Positions 1-5,167 of a stretch of DNA of 6,185 nt are shown here, in pieces (position 1 is the first letter of the stretch; each line of letters starts with the position of its first letter). This stretch comes from Clostridia bacterium (GTDB taxonomy: Bacteria > Bacillota > Clostridia > Oscillospirales > CAG-272): NCBI GenBank assembly GCA_017416885.1, contig JAFQAM010000263.1, positions 1-6,185 on the forward strand, read 5' to 3'. The translations under genes and the position numbers were made by a program. The notes under the pieces were generated by a model. It saw nothing but the letters and a program-made list of their open reading frames with translations, had not been told where the DNA came from and did not search any database.

Positions 1-32
1 CGTAGAGAATTTTTTCGAGCTTTGGCGCAGAC
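1..32. repeat. 32-bp terminal direct repeat, left copy
   Basis: Bases 1-32 are identical to bases 6154-6185 in the same orientation. This is what a circular sequence with an unresolved overlap looks like, or what a contig that stops in a repeated element looks like. The copy begins CGTAGAGAAT and ends GGCGCAGAC. Confidence 0.95.
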
Positions 33-159
33 AGTTAAAAAACTTTCAAGACAAAGGTCGGACAAAGGCTCGCGGATTTATCGTTCTGAGACAAATGTGT
101 TCGATTCCCGTAAGGCTATCTATAAGCAAAAATTTACCTATTTTGCGAATGCAAAATAA
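1..159 (+). CDS. possible 3' end of a gene cut by the left edge
   Basis: Frame 1 is open from the first base to a TAA at 157-159, giving 52 residues with no start codon in view. The product is basic (it begins RREFFRALAQTVKKLSRQ) and matches no family I recognise. Its last 19 residues, FDSRKAIYKQKFTYFANAK, are encoded inside the inverted repeat and are identical to the last 19 residues of the minus-strand frame at the right edge; the stop codon lies in the first hairpin/spacer of the array. If the window is a closed circle, this frame meets a TAA at 6148-6150 only a few codons upstream and has no ATG, which would make it noncoding. It may equally be a genuine gene tail onto which the repeat has been appended, or a chance open frame. 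Confidence 0.25.
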   Translation, partial: RREFFRALAQTVKKLSRQRSDKGSRIYRSETNVFDSRKAIYKQKFTYFANAK

Positions 160-330
160 TTTACCTGCTTTGCTTCGCAAAGCAATTTAACTAAGGCGAT
201 GAGGTTTGATAAGTGAAAATGTTGATTGTCAATGCTTAAAGTTTTTAGGTAAATTATTCCGCTTCGCTTCATAGGTAAATTAACACTCACATTCGTTCGT
301 GTTAGGTAAATTTCACTTTGTGAAGCTAAA
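99..330 (+). repeat. hairpin array, left copy of the terminal inverted repeat
   Basis: Short palindromes alternate with an almost constant spacer. The outer spacers read AATTTACCT and, past a central core at about 184-245, the same spacer reads AGGTAAATT. Hairpins: ATTTTGC/GCAAAAT (140-157, loop GAAT), GCTTTGC/GCAAAGC (167-183, loop TTC), a weak one near 255-271, AACAC/GTGTT (282-303) and TTCAC/GTGAA (312-324, loop TTT). From 99 to about 295 the region aligns, inverted, with about 5826-6013. It begins with GTTCGATTCCCGT, which resembles a tRNA T-loop region. It lies upstream of the flavin reductase gene. The minus-strand open frame that crosses it looks accidental. Confidence 0.85.
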
Positions 331-331
331 T

Positions 332-409
332 TAAATTTGCTATTGTAGGGGAGGGGTCGTCCCTCCCGATACAGCGGTACGGAAAACCCGTACCCTACAA
401 GCAAATTTA
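332..409. repeat. 78-bp palindromic GTAGGG-type element
   Basis: The outer arms TAAATTTGC (332-340) and GCAAATTTA (401-409) enclose TTGTAGGG (343-350) and CCCTACAA (393-400). Inside are two smaller hairpins, GGGAGGG/CCCTCCC (349-355 and 361-367) and GGTACGG/CCGTACC (376-382 and 388-394). It is markedly richer in G and C than its surroundings. Palindromes with TTGTAGGGG ends are, from memory, common dispersed repeats in Clostridia. There is no ORF inside, so if mobile it would have to be a non-autonomous, MITE-like element. Confidence 0.75.
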
Positions 410-469
410 GCTCCGCAAGGAATTTAGCTTGCGTGCAACGCAAATTTAGCTGTTCTCCTTTCGGAGAAC
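404..469 (+). repeat. hairpin array with AATTTAGC spacer
   Basis: The spacer AATTTAGC occurs at 404-411, 421-428 and 443-450. It separates three hairpins: TCC/GGA with a GCAA loop (412-421), TTGCGT/ACGCAA (429-443, loop GCA) and GTTCTCC/GGAGAAC (452-469, loop TTTC). The array ends immediately before the ribosome binding site of the flavin reductase gene, so it forms the end of that gene's leader. Confidence 0.85.
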
Positions 470-479
470 GAAAGGAGAA
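453..479 (+). promoter_or_regulatory. potential RBS-sequestering alternative hairpin
   Basis: TTCTCCTTT (453-461) is perfectly complementary to AAAGGAGAA (471-479), which is the Shine-Dalgarno region of the gene starting at 483. The same left arm can pair instead with GGAGAAC (463-469) to form the last hairpin of the upstream array. The two pairings exclude each other: one buries the ribosome binding site and the other leaves it free. This is visible in the sequence; a regulatory role is inference. Confidence 0.4.
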
Positions 480-482
480 ACT

Positions 483-1049
483 ATGAAAATATCTTGGCAA
501 GGCGGAGCGCTGATAGCTCCCATACCGGCGGTTATGGTATCGCTGGGCGATATGGAAAAATCAAATATAATTACTGTTGCGTGGTGCGGAATTACAAACA
601 CAGTTCCGCCAAAAACATATGTTTCGGTAAGACCGAGCCGTCATTCATATAGTATATTAAAGGAAAAAAGAGAGTTTGTAATAAATCTTGTGCCTGCCAC
701 GCTTGCGAAAACCGCTGATTATTGCGGTATTTACACAGGCAAAAAGGTTGACAAGTTTGCAAAATGCTCTCTGACAAAGGAAAAAGCAACCAAGGTTAAT
801 GCGCCTATGATTGCGGAGTGTCCCATTTCCATTGAATGTAAGGTGACGGACATTATTCCTCTCGGCTCTCACGATATGTTTTTAGCCGATATTGTAGCGG
901 TGAATGTTGACGAAAAATTGCTTATGGATAATAAGCTATGTATTAACCGCGCCCACCTGTGCGCATTCGCCCACGGCGAATATTATAAATTAGGCGAAAG
1001 AATTGGCAAGTTCGGCTTTTCGGTTAAGAAGAAAAAATCGAATAAATAG
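483..1049 (+). CDS. flavin reductase family protein (FMN-binding split barrel)
   Basis: This 188-residue protein has the pattern of the flavin reductase-like, FMN-binding split-barrel family (DIM6/NTAB type). These are small cytoplasmic FMN-binding proteins, usually dimers, which use NAD(P)H to reduce flavin or act as flavodoxin-like redox partners. Visible family blocks are SNIITVAWCG (27-36), PPKTYVSVRPSRHSY (42-56), the FVINL strand (65-69), GSHDMFLADIVAV (128-140) and the C-terminal HGEYYKLGERIGKFGFS (164-180), followed by a lysine-rich tail. The length is normal for the family. The start is supported by AAAGGAG at 471-477, five bases before the ATG. I see no clear promoter upstream; the leader holds the hairpin arrays and the 78-bp palindrome. 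No intrinsic terminator is evident in the 80 bases after the stop. The gene is apparently a single unit, since the next gene has its own promoter. Family confidence is high; the substrate cannot be read from the sequence. Confidence 0.9.
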   Translation: MKISWQGGALIAPIPAVMVSLGDMEKSNIITVAWCGITNTVPPKTYVSVRPSRHSYSILKEKREFVINLVPATLAKTADYCGIYTGKKVDKFAKCSLTKEKATKVNAPMIAECPISIECKVTDIIPLGSHDMFLADIVAVNVDEKLLMDNKLCINRAHLCAFAHGEYYKLGERIGKFGFSVKKKKSNK

Positions 1050-1077
1050 CCGTTAGCAGTCAGCAGTTAGCCGCCAG
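1049..1077 (+). repeat. GTTAGC/GTCAGC short-repeat tract after the flavin reductase gene
   Basis: Directly after the stop codon the sequence cycles through GTTAGCAGTCAGCAGTTAGC and ends in GTTAGCCGCCAG (1066-1077). The same 12-mer recurs at 4123-4134, three bases after the stop of the SGNH hydrolase gene. This is a dispersed low-complexity repeat; its function is unknown. Confidence 0.6.
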
Positions 1078-1130
1078 AAGTATATTAAATTTGCGAAGCA
1101 GATGATAGAATATAGGCATCAATCCATATA

Positions 1131-1159
1131 TTGACAAATAAAGTAAAGTTTGCTATAAT
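1131..1159 (+). promoter_or_regulatory. SigA-type promoter of the LRR unit
   Basis: A perfect -35 TTGACA (1131-1136), a 17-base spacer and a perfect -10 TATAAT (1154-1159). An extended -10 TG precedes it at 1151-1152. Transcription should start near 1166, about 22 bases before the ATG at 1188. This is the strongest plus-strand promoter in the window and predicts high, constitutive-type expression. Confidence 0.9.
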
Positions 1160-1187
1160 AATATAAAATAAAAATAAGGAGAGAAAT

Positions 1188-2927
1188 ATGAAAAAGAAAA
1201 TTTTATTAACACTTTTGATGCTTACCGTTTCAATACTTATCTTTTCTATTTCAGCGGTTGCCGCTACCTTACAAGAGGCGGTTGATACTTACGAGGGATA
1301 TTTTGATGATAAGGTCGTTGAAAAAATTGACGATATTGAAGCAAGTGAGCATATTAATCCGCAAATTTTTGAAAATTACGGAGCGACAGCGGTAAACGCA
1401 AGAGTTGAGTTAAGCTGTATCTGCGGCAAGACTCATACTTATCCGACTTATTATATTACAAGATTTCACGCAAATGATTGGAGCCACTACTATGAAGGAA
1501 CAACCTTTAAGGGCACTGAGGTTTTCCACATTGATTTTACTGATATCAACAGTAAAAACAGTTGTGGCGCAAGCTATGACAAGCATAGCGTTATAGCAAT
1601 TGAAATTCCCGATGGCTACAAGGTGCTTGACGGCGGAAACGAAAAAGAGGGCAACGCTTTGTATATGCACGGCTTAAGAGACTCCAGGTCATTAAAGCTT
1701 GTGGATATGACAACCTGTACAACCCTCACCGTGCTTGATGGAACTGCATTTCACGAGGTACTTGGAGACTGTCCCGAGCTTGAATATGTGAAGCTTGCTG
1801 ATGGCATTACAAAAATTCCGGGTTATGCATTTGAGAATTGCTCAAAGCTAAAAAGAGTAGTGATTTCTGAAAATTCACAGATTAAGTCTATTAGTAAGAG
1901 AAGCTTCGTTGGCTGCACCTCTCTTGAAGCATTTTACTTACCTGACGGATTTACTAGGATGGAGGGAGAGAATAAATCTGATTACGGCGCTTTCACAGGA
2001 TGTAGCTCTCTTTACTTTGTAAATAAGCCAAACGAATTAACAAAGCCTGAAATTTATTATTTCCCTGATAGCTTAACATATATTGAGAATGAGGCAATAA
2101 AAAACTGTCCTAATCTTAACAGTGTTTTAGTGTTTGGTGAAAACATTACAAAGATTGAAACCCAGTGGGTATTTGCTACCAACTCCAACTCAACAAGAAA
2201 CGAAAACAATCCTTTGACTTTGGTATTCAAGGGAAATATGACAAAGTTTTCTTATTCCGGCGAGCAGGCATATACAACCGTTATTTTTGCAAATGCAAAT
2301 CAAGGCAGTATAACCTTTAATCCAACAGGCAACGCTACCGATTTACCAACATCAAGCTTCTATATTTGCGCAAACGGTACCCGTTCAATGATCAAGAAGT
2401 CCCCGTCATTCAGCGTTGATGGCTTCGTTCATAATGCTGAGGTTAAAAACATTGGCGCTACATACACTAACTATTTTGAAAACGGTAACAGTATTCATAA
2501 ATGCTTCTGCGGTTGTGAGTATGTAAGCGGGGATGCAACCGAGCCCGTATTTGAATGGCGCGGATACTCCGTAAAGGAGGATAGCAGCCGCGGATGCTTT
2601 GTGACACAGGGAATAAAGGTTAACCGCGAAGCTTTAAGCTTCCTTGGCGAGGATATTGATTTCGGTATTGTGGTTGATGTAAACATTGACGGTATCGCAT
2701 ATAATCCTATTTTAAACGGCGCTACAAGCGTATCCTTGATGGAAAGCGAATACAGTTATTTTGATGTTAAGGTATCAGGTATTCCGTCAGAGCACGCAGA
2801 AACTGCAATCGTATTCTGCGGATATGTAAGAGTCGGCGATACTGTATCATATCTTGACGGTGGAAAGACCTATGATGCGGTTGTGGGCATAAGCTATAAT
2901 GATATTTTAAATAAGGAGGAGCAATAA
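1188..2927 (+). CDS. secreted leucine-rich-repeat (BspA/LRR_5-type) protein
   Basis: This 579-residue protein is probably exported. It has a signal peptide with a KKK start, a hydrophobic core at residues 5-23 and an AVAA end near residue 26. A cysteine-bearing segment SCICGKTH lies at 76-83. Residues about 165-330 hold irregular BspA-type leucine-rich repeats of the form L..V.L.DGIT.IP..AF..C..L, for example at 198-222, 235-252 and 294-316. A second cysteine cluster, KCFCGCEY, lies at 438-445. Residues about 455-575 form a beta-rich C-terminal domain (GYSVKED, FGIVVDV, VFCGYVRVGD, GISYNDIL) that, from memory, recurs at the end of secreted Clostridia proteins. There is no LPxTG, dockerin, SLH or C-terminal membrane anchor. 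Such proteins are thought to bind surfaces or host ligands; no catalytic motif is seen. AAGGAG lies just before the ATG. A small peptide gene follows in the same transcript. Confidence 0.88.
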   Translation: MKKKILLTLLMLTVSILIFSISAVAATLQEAVDTYEGYFDDKVVEKIDDIEASEHINPQIFENYGATAVNARVELSCICGKTHTYPTYYITRFHANDWSHYYEGTTFKGTEVFHIDFTDINSKNSCGASYDKHSVIAIEIPDGYKVLDGGNEKEGNALYMHGLRDSRSLKLVDMTTCTTLTVLDGTAFHEVLGDCPELEYVKLADGITKIPGYAFENCSKLKRVVISENSQIKSISKRSFVGCTSLEAFYLPDGFTRMEGENKSDYGAFTGCSSLYFVNKPNELTKPEIYYFPDSLTYIENEAIKNCPNLNSVLVFGENITKIETQWVFATNSNSTRNENNPLTLVFKGNMTKFSYSGEQAYTTVIFANANQGSITFNPTGNATDLPTSSFYICANGTRSMIKKSPSFSVDGFVHNAEVKNIGATYTNYFENGNSIHKCFCGCEYVSGDATEPVFEWRGYSVKEDSSRGCFVTQGIKVNREALSFLGEDIDFGIVVDVNIDGIAYNPILNGATSVSLMESEYSYFDVKVSGIPSEHAETAIVFCGYVRVGDTVSYLDGGKTYDAVVGISYNDILNKEEQ

Positions 2928-2928
2928 A

Positions 2929-3075
2929 GTGAAATATACATCGCCAAAATATGAAAATGTAGCATTTTCAAAGGATGTTCTTTGCGCCTCATATGAGTTA
3001 ACAACCTATAAGGACAACACAGGAAACACCGTGCAGGAAATGAACTTTTCATTCTCAAGCATCTTTAAAAAATAA
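2929..3075 (+). CDS. 48-residue peptide co-transcribed with the LRR protein
   Basis: A GTG start lies one base after the LRR stop codon (2925-2927). It is preceded by a strong AGGAGG at 2914-2919, inside the end of the LRR gene, with a 9-base spacing. The product is 48 residues: it begins with KYTSPKYENVAFSKDVLCAS, then a polar stretch ELTTYKDNTGNTVQEM, and ends NFSFSSIFKK. There is no signal peptide or membrane segment. The terminator follows three bases after the stop codon, so the reading frame fills the space between the LRR gene and the terminator exactly, which argues that it is real. From memory, short Clostridia proteins with a K-Y-x-x-P-x-(Y/M)-x-x-E ... D-(V/I)-(L/I)-x-x-S N-terminal pattern are common and uncharacterised. 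I do not know a function; partner, chaperone or precursor-peptide roles are all open. Confidence 0.72.
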   Translation: MKYTSPKYENVAFSKDVLCASYELTTYKDNTGNTVQEMNFSFSSIFKK

Positions 3076-3077
3076 TC

Positions 3078-3104
3078 AAAAAGCACTCAATTTGAGTGCT
3101 TTTT
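3078..3104 (+). terminator. intrinsic terminator of the LRR unit
   Basis: AAAAAGCACTCA (3078-3089) pairs perfectly over 12 bp with TGAGTGCTTTTT (3093-3104) around a 3-base loop and ends in a U-tract. It is A/T symmetric, so it can also act on minus-strand transcription. Confidence 0.95.
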
Positions 3105-3155
3105 GTTATTATGGGGAAATAATATTATATGAGGAGCTTTTTGTAAATTTTTAAA

Positions 3156-3284
3156 AGTCGTTTGAAAAAGTTTTGTGTTATAGAAAAAAGTCCCTTGAAA
3201 AAATTGCGGATTATAGAAAAAGTCCCTTGAAAAAGTTGCAAAGATAGCAAAAAACTCCATTGAAATGGTTGAAAATGAGCATTC
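3156..3284 (+). repeat. tandem 32/33-nt repeats, about four units
   Basis: Units begin at 3156, 3189, 3221 and 3253, with lengths of 33, 32 and 32 bases plus a degenerate fourth. The best conserved part is AGTCCCTTGAAAAAGTTGC, followed by an A/T stretch ATTATAGAAAA. Units 2 and 3 are nearly identical in their first 20 bases; units 1 and 4 have diverged. The alternation of 33 and 32 breaks any reading frame, so it is not a coding repeat. The -35 of the next promoter lies inside the last unit. Confidence 0.75.
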
Positions 3285-3297
3285 TATATGCTAAAAT
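3269..3297 (+). promoter_or_regulatory. promoter of the SGNH hydrolase gene
   Basis: -35 TTGAAA (3269-3274), a 17-base spacer, and an extended -10 TG-C-TAAAAT (TG at 3289-3290, TAAAAT at 3292-3297). Transcription would start near 3304, leaving a leader of about 160 bases that contains the GTGAAGT hairpin array. Confidence 0.65.
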
Positions 3298-3349
3298 AAA
3301 AAAGGATTTAGTCCGAAAAAATTTATTGCTTTGTGTTTTATGATTAAAT

Positions 3350-3445
3350 GTGAAGTCGCTAACGCAGTGAAGTTTGCTTTGCAAGTGAAGTTTTACTGCG
3401 TAAAAGGAAGCGCTTCGCAGTGAAGTGCGATAAATCGCATTGTGA
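3350..3445 (+). repeat. hairpin array with GTGAAGT spacer in the SGNH gene leader
   Basis: The spacer GTGAAGT occurs four times (3350-3356, 3367-3373, 3385-3391, 3420-3426). Between and after the spacers are TTGC/GCAA (3374-3384, loop TTT), TTTTAC/GTAAAA (3391-3405, loop TGC), the perfect palindrome GAAGCGCTTC (3407-3416) and TGCGAT/ATCGCA (3426-3439, loop AA). The layout is that of the other arrays with a different spacer. It ends about 15 bases before the ribosome binding site of the gene at 3467. Confidence 0.8.
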
Positions 3446-3466
3446 TGCAAAGAGAAAGGTAAAATT

Positions 3467-4120
3467 ATGTTATTTGAAAACGGAGACAGAGTAGTATTCG
3501 CAGGAGACAGTGTTACAGATTCAGGCAGAAAGCGTCCTTACGGTGAAGGACTTTGGGAGGGCGTTGGAAACGGTTATGTAAGAAATATTGATTCCATTTT
3601 AAGCGTGCTTTATCCTGAAAGATTAATTCATATTACAAATGTTGGCTGCGGTGGAGCTACAAGCACAGATATGCTAAGAGATTGGGAAACCAATGTTGAA
3701 GCGTGCAAGCCTGATTATGTATTCTTTATGATTGGCGCAAACGATGTTTGGAGACAGTTTGACGAGCCTGCTATGTATGCAGAAAACTACACACCTGAAA
3801 TATACAGAAAAAATATTGAGGCTGTTTGCGAAAGAACAGTAAATAAGGTAAAGAAGCTATTTATAATCAGCCCATTCTATATGGAGTCAAACAACAACGA
3901 TCCAATGAAAAAGAGAATGGTTGAATACGCGGGAATTTGTAAAGAGGTAGCCGAAAAGTACGGAGCTACATATATTGATGTTCAAGGCGAATTTGATAAG
4001 CACCTTGAATACAGATATCCTGCATATATCTCCTGGGACAGAGTTCATCCGAATTGGGTTGGCTCAATGATTATCGCTAAAGAGGTATTAAAGGCTATTG
4101 GAGCTAAGGCGCTTTATTAA
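3467..4120 (+). CDS. SGNH/GDSL-family hydrolase (lipase/acetylesterase type)
   Basis: This 217-residue protein contains all four SGNH blocks. Block I is FAGDSVTDSG with nucleophile Ser15. Block II is NVGCGGATSTDML, with the oxyanion glycine at about 62-63. Block III is IGANDVW with Asn92. Block V is DRVHPN with Asp191 and His194. The whole catalytic set is therefore present. The family removes acyl or acetyl groups from lipids or from polysaccharides. The size and the GEG insertion after block I resemble lysophospholipase L1-like and carbohydrate acetylesterase members, but the substrate cannot be fixed. There is no signal peptide, so it should act in the cytoplasm, for example on imported oligosaccharides. 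The ATG has GAAAGG at 3454-3459, seven bases upstream. It has its own promoter, a hairpin-array leader and a hairpin array after the stop, and appears monocistronic. Confidence 0.92.
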   Translation: MLFENGDRVVFAGDSVTDSGRKRPYGEGLWEGVGNGYVRNIDSILSVLYPERLIHITNVGCGGATSTDMLRDWETNVEACKPDYVFFMIGANDVWRQFDEPAMYAENYTPEIYRKNIEAVCERTVNKVKKLFIISPFYMESNNNDPMKKRMVEYAGICKEVAEKYGATYIDVQGEFDKHLEYRYPAYISWDRVHPNWVGSMIIAKEVLKAIGAKALY

Positions 4121-4122
4121 TT

Positions 4123-4134
4123 GTTAGCCGCCAG
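4123..4134 (+). repeat. second copy of GTTAGCCGCCAG after a stop codon
   Basis: This is identical to 1066-1077 and lies three bases after the SGNH stop codon. It is the same short dispersed repeat in the same position relative to a gene end, and it abuts the next hairpin array. Confidence 0.6.
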
Positions 4135-4142
4135 CCTTCAGC

Positions 4143-4291
4143 ATGCAATGCTATGCATTGCATTTCAAGTATTTGCGTATGCAAATACATTTCAAGAAAT
4201 TGCGAATGCAATTTCATTTCAAGCGCGAAGCACATTTCATTCTGCGAAGCAGACATTTATTTAGTGATTACAATGCACACTTGCGTGCATT
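4143..4291 (+). repeat. hairpin array with ATTTCA(AG) spacer
   Basis: The spacer ATTTCAAG or ATTTCA recurs at about 4162-4169, 4189-4196, 4216-4223 and 4234-4239. Hairpins: ATGCAATG/CATTGCAT (4143-4163), GTATTTGC/GCAAATAC (4169-4188, loop GTAT), GAAATTGC/GCAATTTC (4196-4215, loop GAAT), a GCGAAGC mini-hairpin (4225-4231), TCTGC/GCAGA (4241-4253, loop GAA) and AATGCAC/GTGCATT (4272-4291). It lies between the SGNH stop codon and its terminator, so it would be transcribed as that gene's 3' untranslated region. The short frame crossing it has no ribosome binding site and is taken as accidental. Confidence 0.85.
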
Positions 4292-4314
4292 CAGCATTAA
4301 AACATTCAAACTAT

Positions 4315-4340
4315 AAAAGTCACAGAAATGTGGCTTTTTT
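4315..4340 (+). terminator. intrinsic terminator after the SGNH unit
   Basis: AAAAGTCACA (4315-4324) pairs with TGTGGCTTTT (4329-4338), with one T-G wobble, around a GAAA tetraloop, followed by a T-run to 4340. The next promoter starts three bases later. Confidence 0.85.
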
Positions 4341-4342
4341 AG

Positions 4343-4371
4343 TTGAAAATATCGGTTTTAGGTGATACAAT
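4343..4371 (+). promoter_or_regulatory. promoter of the membrane protein/ABM operon
   Basis: -35 TTGAAA (4343-4348), a 17-base spacer, and an extended -10 TG-A-TACAAT (TG at 4363-4364, TACAAT at 4366-4371). The predicted start near 4378 leaves only about 11 bases of leader, beginning at the GAGGTG ribosome binding site. A shifted TATAAT at 4371-4376 is possible but badly spaced. Confidence 0.7.
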
Positions 4372-4388
4372 ATAATCGAGGTGATAAA

Positions 4389-5156
4389 ATGAAAAACTTA
4401 TTTTGTCAGCAAATGGATTTTATGACTAACAAAATATTAGACGAAGGACTTGAGGTCGCAAAAATCAAAAAGATAGATGAACGGTTAACTCAGGCTGCTT
4501 ATGATATTGAAAAAAAGATAAATAAGATAAAAGAAGAAAAAATTGCATTAGTGATTGCTTCTTTTGTTATTCATTTTATTGCTATATTTATCGGCGTCAT
4601 AATTGATAAGTTATTTTTGGTTTTAGCTTTGGCTTTAGTAAGCGGATTAATGGTTGGATTTTTAATTTTGATAAAATATAAAAGTAATGTAACATTTAAT
4701 CTGAAATATGAACTTGACAAAGCGAAAAAGGATATTTATAACAGTCTTGGCGTACCTAAAACAGCGCGAAAAATTGATGTTTTGTTTGATGCGGTTGATT
4801 TAAATGGCAGAAAAGCCTCGCATTACAAAAACAAAGAGCTTTTGGTGTATAAGGAAGGAAAAAATTTATGCTTTGCAAGCAAAGTCGCAATATATTCTAT
4901 TCCGATTTCCTCTATTAAAAAGGTAAATATCAGCGATAAAAAAGAGGAGTACCAAGGCTGGAATAAGATAGAGCCCGAAGATCACGAAGCATATGCAAAC
5001 AGCATTTATATCAGGTATAATAGAAAAGGTACTTTAAAGTGGACTTATATGATAAACAGCCGTCATATTGAAATTTTATTGAATGATGAGGAATATGAAA
5101 TTATTATACCGAATTACGATATAGCAGAATTTGAGTATATTTATATGGAATTTTAA
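4389..5156 (+). CDS. two-pass membrane protein with conserved cytosolic domain, function unknown
   Basis: I chose the ATG at 4389 (255 residues) because GAGGTG lies seven bases upstream. The longer GTG start at 4362 overlaps the -10 box of the predicted promoter and would not be transcribed from it. Residues 1-50 are charged and probably helical or coiled-coil. Two hydrophobic segments follow (about 53-72 and 75-96) with a short turn between them, so both ends are likely cytoplasmic. Residues about 105-255 form a soluble domain rich in beta strands, with LGVPKTARKIDVLF (120-133), LLVYKEGKNLCFASKVAIYSIPISSIKKV (151-179) and EEYEIIIPNYDIAEFEYI (234-251). That arrangement (two helices, then a PH-like strand domain ending in E-I-I-P-x-Y) resembles uncharacterised Firmicutes membrane proteins I know from memory. 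No enzymatic motif is seen. It is the first gene of a two-gene operon with the monooxygenase 11 bases downstream. Confidence 0.8.
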   Translation: MKNLFCQQMDFMTNKILDEGLEVAKIKKIDERLTQAAYDIEKKINKIKEEKIALVIASFVIHFIAIFIGVIIDKLFLVLALALVSGLMVGFLILIKYKSNVTFNLKYELDKAKKDIYNSLGVPKTARKIDVLFDAVDLNGRKASHYKNKELLVYKEGKNLCFASKVAIYSIPISSIKKVNISDKKEEYQGWNKIEPEDHEAYANSIYIRYNRKGTLKWTYMINSRHIEILLNDEEYEIIIPNYDIAEFEYIYMEF

Positions 5157-5167
5157 AAGGAGCAAAT

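Noticed and set aside
99..330. CRISPR array
   Set aside because: The constant element is only 9 bases and the variable parts are palindromic hairpins of uneven length, the reverse of a CRISPR repeat/spacer layout; there are no cas genes.
138..500. Minus-strand 120-residue open frame across the left hairpin array
   Set aside because: It consists entirely of repeat, palindrome and spacer sequence, overlaps the start of the flavin reductase gene and has no ribosome binding site; open frames arise easily in such repeats.
3211..3450. Minus-strand 79-residue open frame upstream of the SGNH gene
   Set aside because: It runs through tandem repeats, a promoter and a hairpin array, and has no start signals.
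4153..4365. Plus-strand 70-residue, cysteine-containing open frame
   Set aside because: The cysteines come from TGC-rich hairpins; it crosses an intrinsic terminator, has no ribosome binding site and runs into the next promoter.
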